Assembly: GCF_012922555.1 (NCBI RefSeq)
Contig: NZ_WIPK01000010.1
Span: 1 to 64,000, forward strand
From: Paraclostridium dentum
GTDB lineage: Bacteria > Bacillota > Clostridia > Peptostreptococcales > Peptostreptococcaceae
DNA: 64,000 nucleotides
Reading direction: 5' to 3'
Shown here in pieces: positions 59,181 to 64,000 of the stretch; the first letter of the stretch is position 1; the number at the start of each line of letters is the position of its first letter. The position numbers and the translations under genes are program-made. The notes under the pieces are model-generated. The model worked only from the letters and a program-made list of their open reading frames with translations. It was not told the DNA's origin and did no database searches.

Positions 59181-60302
59181 ATGAATAAAAAAAGACTTCT
59201 AGTTCCTGTATTATTATGTACTATAGTCGGGATCGTTGGTTGTTCTAAAGATAGTAAGATGGAAATAAAACCACAAAAGATGGAAACTAGTATAGAATCT
59301 CAGCCATACAAGGATTTAAAAGCAGAATGGAAGAATATGAATTTAGAAAGATATATAGTTAGAGCGGCTCAGCAAATATGGAATACCTGGCCATATTCAA
59401 ATAAAGTATGGCCAGGTACTGATTATAGCAAATTTAATGTATTATTTGTTGATACTGAAGGTAAGAATGCTTGGCTAGTATCTCAAGATAAGAAAATAAG
59501 TAAAATTAATGCTAAAGATTTACCTTCTGATTATAAGGCAGAGGGGGTGCCATTTATTTTTAAAAGTTCTAAAAATAAATTAAATAATGTCCCAACTATT
59601 AAAGTAGAATTAGATGCTAATAAGTTTAAAAATGATTATGATACTGGTGAGTTTGAGTCTTTACCTGATTCAACGATGTTATTTCCATTTGTTACTCATG
59701 AAGAGTTTCACAGATATCAAGACACTTGGAAAGTAGGGGCTACAGATCAAGAAAAATTAGAAGAAATCGGACAAAAAAATTTCAAAGCTAGAGCCCAAAG
59801 ATATGAAATAATAAATGCACTAAAAAAAGCAGTACTTGAACCTGAAAAACAAAAGGAATATTTAGAATCTGCTAAATGGTGGTTTGAAGAGTACAAAAAG
59901 GATAACAAAGAAGAATATGAATTAGTAAAAACTGCTGACGTGTTAGAAGGGTCTGGCAGATACTTTGACATGGCTATGAATGTTAGATCTGTAGCAGGTA
60001 TGAATGTAAGTAAAAAAGATGCACTTAAGATGTATCAAGATATGATTTCAAAAGATTACAAATTAGATGCTAATAGATTCTTTGGTTTACCCGATGAAGA
60101 ATCATATGATATAGGTGGTCCAACTGGTATTTTATTAGAAATGAAAGGTAATACTTCTTGGAAATCTGAGGTAGAGAAAGGTACTCCACCACTTGAAATA
60201 TTATTAAAAAATTATAAGGCAACACCTCAAAAGTCATCATCTGAAGTTGAAAAACTTATAAAAGATATAAAAGATAATAGAAGTAAACAGACTACCAATT
60301 AG
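59181..60302 (+). CDS. Lipoprotein with HExxH zinc-protease motif
   Basis: 373 residues behind AAGGAGA. Signal and lipobox VGCSK near residue 20. The motif THEEFHRYQD (about 172-181) is HExxH; Glu residues further on (ADVLEGSGRYFDMAMN) could be the third ligand of a gluzincin. LPDSTMLFPF precedes it. Extracellular metallopeptidase is likely; the family cannot be named. Short repeats at the C-terminus do not occur. Monocistronic. Confidence 0.75.
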   Translation: MNKKRLLVPVLLCTIVGIVGCSKDSKMEIKPQKMETSIESQPYKDLKAEWKNMNLERYIVRAAQQIWNTWPYSNKVWPGTDYSKFNVLFVDTEGKNAWLVSQDKKISKINAKDLPSDYKAEGVPFIFKSSKNKLNNVPTIKVELDANKFKNDYDTGEFESLPDSTMLFPFVTHEEFHRYQDTWKVGATDQEKLEEIGQKNFKARAQRYEIINALKKAVLEPEKQKEYLESAKWWFEEYKKDNKEEYELVKTADVLEGSGRYFDMAMNVRSVAGMNVSKKDALKMYQDMISKDYKLDANRFFGLPDEESYDIGGPTGILLEMKGNTSWKSEVEKGTPPLEILLKNYKATPQKSSSEVEKLIKDIKDNRSKQTTN

Positions 60303-60312
60303 GTGTATATTT

Positions 60313-60363
60313 AAAATAGGGTTTATATATGGAATTCAACAATCATATATAAACTCTATTTTT
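60313..60363 (+). terminator. Intrinsic terminator
   Basis: AATAGGGTTTATATATG (60315-60331) pairs with CATATATAAACTCTATT (60344-60360), followed by TTTTATTT. Confidence 0.85.
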
Positions 60364-60505
60364 ATTTGATTTTTATGAAAAAATAGAGTTAAGTGCAAGA
60401 TCCTAATCTTATTTTTTATACGTATATTTTTTATCTATAAATCTATCACCTAAAATTTGAATTAGAACATCTTTACCTAAAACGACATCTAATTTCAAGA
60501 AACCA

Positions 60506-60590
60506 TTCTTTAAAACTTATTTAAATACACCTAGTAAAAATACCCTTAAAATACATTAATTTGGATTCTAAGAGGATTAACTTTATTGTT
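60506..60590 (+). repeat. Directional palindromic element, copy 26
   Basis: Left TTCTTTAAAACTTATTTAAA and ACACCTAGTAAAA; core 60540-60577, imperfect (ATACCCTTAAAATAC … GGATTCTAAGAGGATT); right TAACTTTATTGTTG. Between converging genes; the right flank overlaps the end of the ClbS-like gene. Confidence 0.75.
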
Positions 60591-61098
60591 GTTGCAGTTT
60601 TTTCCACTTTCGTATTTTTGTCCTAAATGACTTGAAAGGTGCAACAGTATTTATATGAATCCATTTCCATATTGGCCAATTTGAAGGTGTTGATGATGAC
60701 CATTTTCTTCCTCCTTGTTGAAACAATTCAATATCTGTATATGTATTTATCAATTGAATAATTTTCTTTTCTGTCTCTACAAACATATTACATAATTCTG
60801 TTAGAGTATATACATCATACTTCTTATAGAAACTTTCATATAAACTACCAAGATTATTCCATTTATAGTCTGGGGTTGGGGTTACAACATCAATCCCCTG
60901 CTGCTCTTTACTTTCCCAATCAAGAATAAGATTCATCCATCCTAATTGATAGGCGATCATTTGAGCTGGAGTTTTATCTACTCCATCAATTAATTTATCT
61001 TTATCTTTTTCATTAATACCATTAAATTCTTCTATGAATAATTTTGAACGATTTGAAATTTCTAAAATTAATTCTTCTCTATTTTTATATTCTACCAA
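60583..61098 (-). CDS. ClbS/DfsB family four-helix bundle protein
   Basis: 171 residues behind AAGGGGAG. Pattern EYKNREELILEISNRSKLFI, TPAQMIAYQLGWMNLILDWE, TPTPDYKWNNLGSLYESFY, PSNWPIWKWIHINTVAPFKS fits ClbS/DfsB (DUF1706). ClbS is a resistance hydrolase against colibactin; others have unknown substrates. Protective enzyme role is inferred by homology. Confidence 0.85.
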   Translation of the reverse strand: MVEYKNREELILEISNRSKLFIEEFNGINEKDKDKLIDGVDKTPAQMIAYQLGWMNLILDWESKEQQGIDVVTPTPDYKWNNLGSLYESFYKKYDVYTLTELCNMFVETEKKIIQLINTYTDIELFQQGGRKWSSSTPSNWPIWKWIHINTVAPFKSFRTKIRKWKKLQQQ

Positions 61099-61160
61099 TT
61101 TACAACTCCCCTTTTAAAATTCAAATTTACCTATATTATATAGTAATTACTAATTTAATC

Positions 61161-61586
61161 TCAATTTGTTTCATCTGTATTTTCAGTAAAATACAATGTG
61201 TAGCCCTCGCAGGAAATGACCAATGTATTCTCCTTTGTGGTATCTGAATATTTAGTAATACTTTTACTTAAAATACCTTTTTTATTATTATCAAATATTA
61301 CTTCGTAAATATCTTGAGAAGAATCCCTTTTTGTACAGTTTCCAATCCATTTATTGTCGCTACTTTTATCTGTAATAGTAACAGAAGAACCTTGTAAAAT
61401 GCAGACAATATCTTTGACAATAGCATTTGGAAAAGCATCTTTACTTTTATTTGAACAATAAATAACTTCTCCATTATTATCTTGAATAGATCTCATATTC
61501 CAAGTTGTTTTTTGATTATCCTTACTACATCCACTTATACAAATACAAAACATACATAGTAAAATAGCTGTAATTACCTTTTTCAT
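61161..61586 (-). CDS. Small lipoprotein, unknown
   Basis: 141 residues. Signal with lipobox ISGC (Cys at about residue 20), then a beta-rich extracellular part (SSVTITDKSSDNKWIGNCTK; VISCEGYTLYFTE). Several Cys. The start lies behind AAGGGG. No family recognised. It precedes the ClbS-like gene on the same strand by 62 nt. Confidence 0.65.
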   Translation of the reverse strand: MKKVITAILLCMFCICISGCSKDNQKTTWNMRSIQDNNGEVIYCSNKSKDAFPNAIVKDIVCILQGSSVTITDKSSDNKWIGNCTKRDSSQDIYEVIFDNNKKGILSKSITKYSDTTKENTLVISCEGYTLYFTENTDETN

Positions 61587-61724
61587 TAAATTTACCCCTT
61601 CGTAAAATAATTATTGATTTTAACTTAAACTTTTAAAAGAATTCCTAGTTTATATATACTTAGAGTTTAACAAAATAACTACTAAAGCAGTTGTTTTTGT
61701 GATTATTATAAAAAATAATACTTA

Positions 61725-61842
61725 CTAAAATATACTTAAAGATATCTAGTAAAAAAGCCCTTAAAATCTATTTATTTAGATTTTAAGGGCTTTAACTTTA
61801 TTCTAAATATTTAACTAGTCTCTAAAGTGAAGTTTAAAGAAT
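61725..61842 (+). repeat. Directional palindromic element, copy 27
   Basis: Left TACTAAAATATACTTAAAGA and TATCTAGTAAAA; core 61754-61793: AAAGCCCTTAAAATCTA with TAGATTTTAAGGGCTTT; right TAACTTTATTCTAAATATTT, AACTAGTCTCTAAAGTGAAG. Between two minus-strand genes. Confidence 0.88.
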
Positions 61843-61876
61843 ATTAAATAAATAGTTTATATTGAAAATAAAATAG

Positions 61877-62389
61877 TTACTCATTTAGCCCATTGGCTAA
61901 ATCGATAAGAGATTGGTTCTCGACTCTATAAACAGTCCATTCATCCATAGGAATTGCTCCCATTTTTTTATAGAATTCTATAGAAGATTTATTCCAATCA
62001 AGACACCACCAATCCAATCTACCACAGTCTCTATCTATAGCTATTTTACCCAAAGCTGAAAGTAATGCCTTTCCAGCTCCAAGACCTCTCATACTCGGTC
62101 TTACATATAAATCTTCCAAGTATAAATTAGCTTTACCTAAGAATGTAGAGAAGTTATGGAAAAACAATGCAAATCCAACTGGTTCATTATTATATTCACC
62201 TATTATTACTTCAGCTTGTTTCTTAACAAATAAAGATTCATATAATATTTCTTCTGTTGCAACTACTTCATTTAATAGATTTTCATAATCTGCTAATTCT
62301 TTAATAAATGTAAGGATTAAGTTATTATCTTCTTTTGTTGCAAATCTAATTTTGAAATTAGGAATGTTAGTGTTGATATAATTTTTCAT
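61877..62389 (-). CDS. GNAT family N-acetyltransferase
   Basis: 170 residues. YLEDLYVRPSMRGLGAGKAL, LSALGKIAIDRDCGRLDWWC and LDWNKSSIEFYKKMGAIPMD are typical of spermidine/spermine-type GNATs (SSAT/PaiA-like subgroup). Single-gene unit between copies 27 and 28. Confidence 0.88.
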   Translation of the reverse strand: MKNYINTNIPNFKIRFATKEDNNLILTFIKELADYENLLNEVVATEEILYESLFVKKQAEVIIGEYNNEPVGFALFFHNFSTFLGKANLYLEDLYVRPSMRGLGAGKALLSALGKIAIDRDCGRLDWWCLDWNKSSIEFYKKMGAIPMDEWTVYRVENQSLIDLANGLNE

Positions 62390-62487
62390 AAACGAGGCTC
62401 CTTTTATTTAGTCAGTAATTATATTTTAAATCATACTTCTTAATAAGGCTATGAATATTTTATTGGTAGGTATTGTAAATTAAGAAG

Positions 62488-62605
62488 AATACTTTTAAAA
62501 CACATTTAAAGGTATATAGTAAAAATAACTTTGAAATTTATTTATTTCGATTTTAAGGTCATTAACTTTATTTAAAATAATAACTTATCATCTAAAGCAT
62601 TGTGC
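62488..62605 (+). repeat. Directional palindromic element, copy 28 (partly decayed)
   Basis: Left TACTTTTAAAACACATTTAA and GGTATATAGTAAAA; core 62524-62563, poorly paired; right TTAACTTTATTTAAAATAAT, CTTATCATCTAAAG. Confidence 0.65.
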
Positions 62606-62732
62606 TTATTTTTACATATAAAAATGCTATTTTATAAATGCATTTTTTATATATATTTATTAGTTTTTCAAATGCGCAATCATATACCATTTGAGATTGA
62701 TTAATTAGATATTCCTCATCAGAATAGTTATT

Positions 62733-63353
62733 TTGATTATCTATTTTTTAAACTTTTGTATAAAATTAACTCTTATATACATATCCTTAATTAAAAATCC
62801 AGTTGAACCAACTATAACTATGGCTAGTTTAATAGTTTTAGTTATTACATTGATAATTAATATACTTGTATGTACTTATGAATATAGAATAGGTAAAAAA
62901 TTAAATAGTTATATTCTTGTTTCCAACTCACTTCACACAAAGAGTGATATTTTTGTATCTATAGGAGTTTTAATGACATTAGTAGGTGTGAAACTTGGCC
63001 TTCCAGCTATAATTAACCCAATAGCATCTTTAATTGTTGCAGGGTTTATACTTCACGCATCGTATGAAGTATTTAAATCAACTATTGATGTATTAGTTGA
63101 TACAGCAGTAATAGATGAAGATGACATAAAGAAAGTGATTAAAAAATTTGAATCTATAAAGGGAGTTCATAATATAAGAAGTAGAGGTAGCGAAAATAAT
63201 GTTTATATTGATATGCATATTTTAGTTGAACCTAAAATTACATTAGAAGATTCTCATAAGCTAACTCACGATATTGAGGAGATTATAAAAGAAAAAATTA
63301 ATAAAAGGGCTCAAGTTATAGTTCATATTGAGCCTTATTATGATAAAAAATAG
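62733..63353 (+). pseudogene. 5'-truncated cation diffusion facilitator
   Basis: The 206-residue frame begins in the middle of a membrane helix with no ribosome site. LNSYILVSNSLHTKSDIFVS contains the TM5 HTKSD metal site (H-x-x-x-D). The C-terminal cytoplasmic domain (IKGVHNIRSRGSENNVYIDM, HILVEPKITLEDSHK, ending AQVIVHIEP) is complete. Full CDF proteins have some 290 residues; the first two membrane helices with the other metal ligands are missing. Probably inactive remnant. Confidence 0.75.
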
Positions 63354-63457
63354 AGAGATGGGTAGGATTTTATAAGTTGTATGTAAAACAAAGAACACTA
63401 TTGTCATATCCTGAATAAGATATATAGAAATGTATGATTTTAAGGGAGGCGTTTTAG

Positions 63458-63928
63458 TTGTTTAATTATAATTACCCAACATCAAAATCATTTATGCAAT
63501 CGCTAAATTTAATGCAACAATCTGTAGAAGGTGAAAAGTCAGATGCACTTTTCTATGAATGGTTAATAAACAATATACCTACAGATAGTTTAACTCAAGA
63601 AGAATCAAAATCTATAAAAGATACTATTGAATCAATAAGAGAAGATGAAATATCTCATAATAAAAAATTTAAGATAATGTATAAACAATTAACTGGATTA
63701 GATGCAAAGCCAGAAGAAACTGAGTTTATACCACCTAAAAATTTTACAGAAGGTATACTTAAAGCTCTTAATGGAGAACTAAATGCTGTTAAAAGATATA
63801 GAGAAATAATGAATGGAATGCCAAATTTATACTATAGAGATAATGTATTTAATATATTAACAGATGAATTAAGACATGCTAATTTATATAATTATATATA
63901 TACAACAGTGTTAAAAAATCCAAAATAG
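63458..63928 (+). CDS. Ferritin-like domain protein
   Basis: 156 residues from TTG behind GGGAGG. Four-helix pattern with E-x-x-H-type pairs: REDEISHNKKFKIMYKQLTG and ALNGELNAVKRYREIM, then TDELRHANLYNYIYTTVL, in keeping with a rubrerythrin/ferritin-like diiron site. Soluble; possibly in oxidative stress defence. The window ends 72 nt after the gene. Confidence 0.8.
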   Translation: MFNYNYPTSKSFMQSLNLMQQSVEGEKSDALFYEWLINNIPTDSLTQEESKSIKDTIESIREDEISHNKKFKIMYKQLTGLDAKPEETEFIPPKNFTEGILKALNGELNAVKRYREIMNGMPNLYYRDNVFNILTDELRHANLYNYIYTTVLKNPK

Positions 63929-64000
63929 TTTAAATAAATATATATGGATTTAAAATTAAGACAATTACAACTGAATTGTTACAATGATATTTAGATAATA

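Noticed and set aside
5828-62605. The palindromic elements as classical integron attC sites
   Set aside because: The terminal core sites typical for attC are not recognisable, gene units lie in both directions, and there is no integrase in the window. Kept only as an analogy.
5828-62605. The palindromic elements as simple rho-independent terminators
   Set aside because: Several lie between divergent genes, the conserved flanks extend far beyond the hairpin, and orientation does not follow gene strand. Some copies may still terminate transcription.

Overview
The window is very AT-rich DNA with strong purine-rich ribosome binding sites and many short genes separated by hairpins. Gene content (the YvrJ/DUF1659/DUF2922 trio, DUF3784, DUF3796-XRE and DUF2975-XRE pairs, yjdF, SdpI- and VanZ-like proteins) points to a low-GC Clostridia host, probably Peptostreptococcaceae (Paraclostridium, Romboutsia or Clostridioides type). 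The family placement is inference. A ParA/small-partner partition pair (2.2-3.4 kb) and two Rep_3-type initiators, each with its own iteron array (29.2-32.6 kb), indicate a plasmid or plasmid-derived replicon. I see no rRNA, tRNA, transposase, recombinase or CRISPR array.

Layout. 0.2-3.5 kb: small membrane peptides, an unknown membrane-anchored protein, a large mirror-image repeat and the par locus. 3.7-28.9 kb: single-gene accessory units: Mor-type regulator, acetyltransferases, AraC/GyrI-like regulator, YidC, YciI-like, SdpI-like, CPBP protease, nucleotidyltransferase-like, HAD, VOC, CspA, a ZIP transporter behind a Fur-type box, an ABC-F protein, DUF3796-XRE, flavodoxin/MarR, DJ-1/PfpI, the YvrJ trio and NUDIX. 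29.2-32.6 kb: duplicated origin/rep unit. 32.9-41 kb: TetR and glycosyltransferase, ABC transporter with YxeA-like protein, XRE/membrane pair, and paralogous membrane proteins that seem to start at non-ATG codons. 41-64 kb: a dense run of one- or two-gene units (GNATs, a bacteriocin-like precursor with a possible immunity peptide, duplicated VanZ, MarR-cyclase, yjdF with its riboswitch, 5'-nucleotidase lipoprotein, ECF sigma/anti-sigma, zinc-protease-like lipoprotein, ClbS/DfsB-like, truncated CDF transporter, ferritin-like protein).

The most striking feature is a family of about 28 imperfect palindromic elements of about 120 bp between these units. Each has a 38-nt hairpin with compensatory changes, an outer ACTAGT-containing stem and an asymmetric right arm. 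Every copy whose flanks can be read lies in the same orientation on the + strand, whatever the strand of the genes beside it, and copies occur in convergent, tandem and divergent gaps. That is not what simple terminators or randomly inserted MITEs would give. It resembles a cassette array bounded by directional hairpin sites, although no integrase is visible here.

Other points of interest: four copies of one long operator palindrome linking three XRE/membrane-protein pairs and a DUF4177 gene; two paralogous 32-residue hydrophobic peptides with a conserved upstream box; a 35-residue amphipathic peptide beside an SdpI-like gene; and a secreted cationic precursor with a dibasic site.
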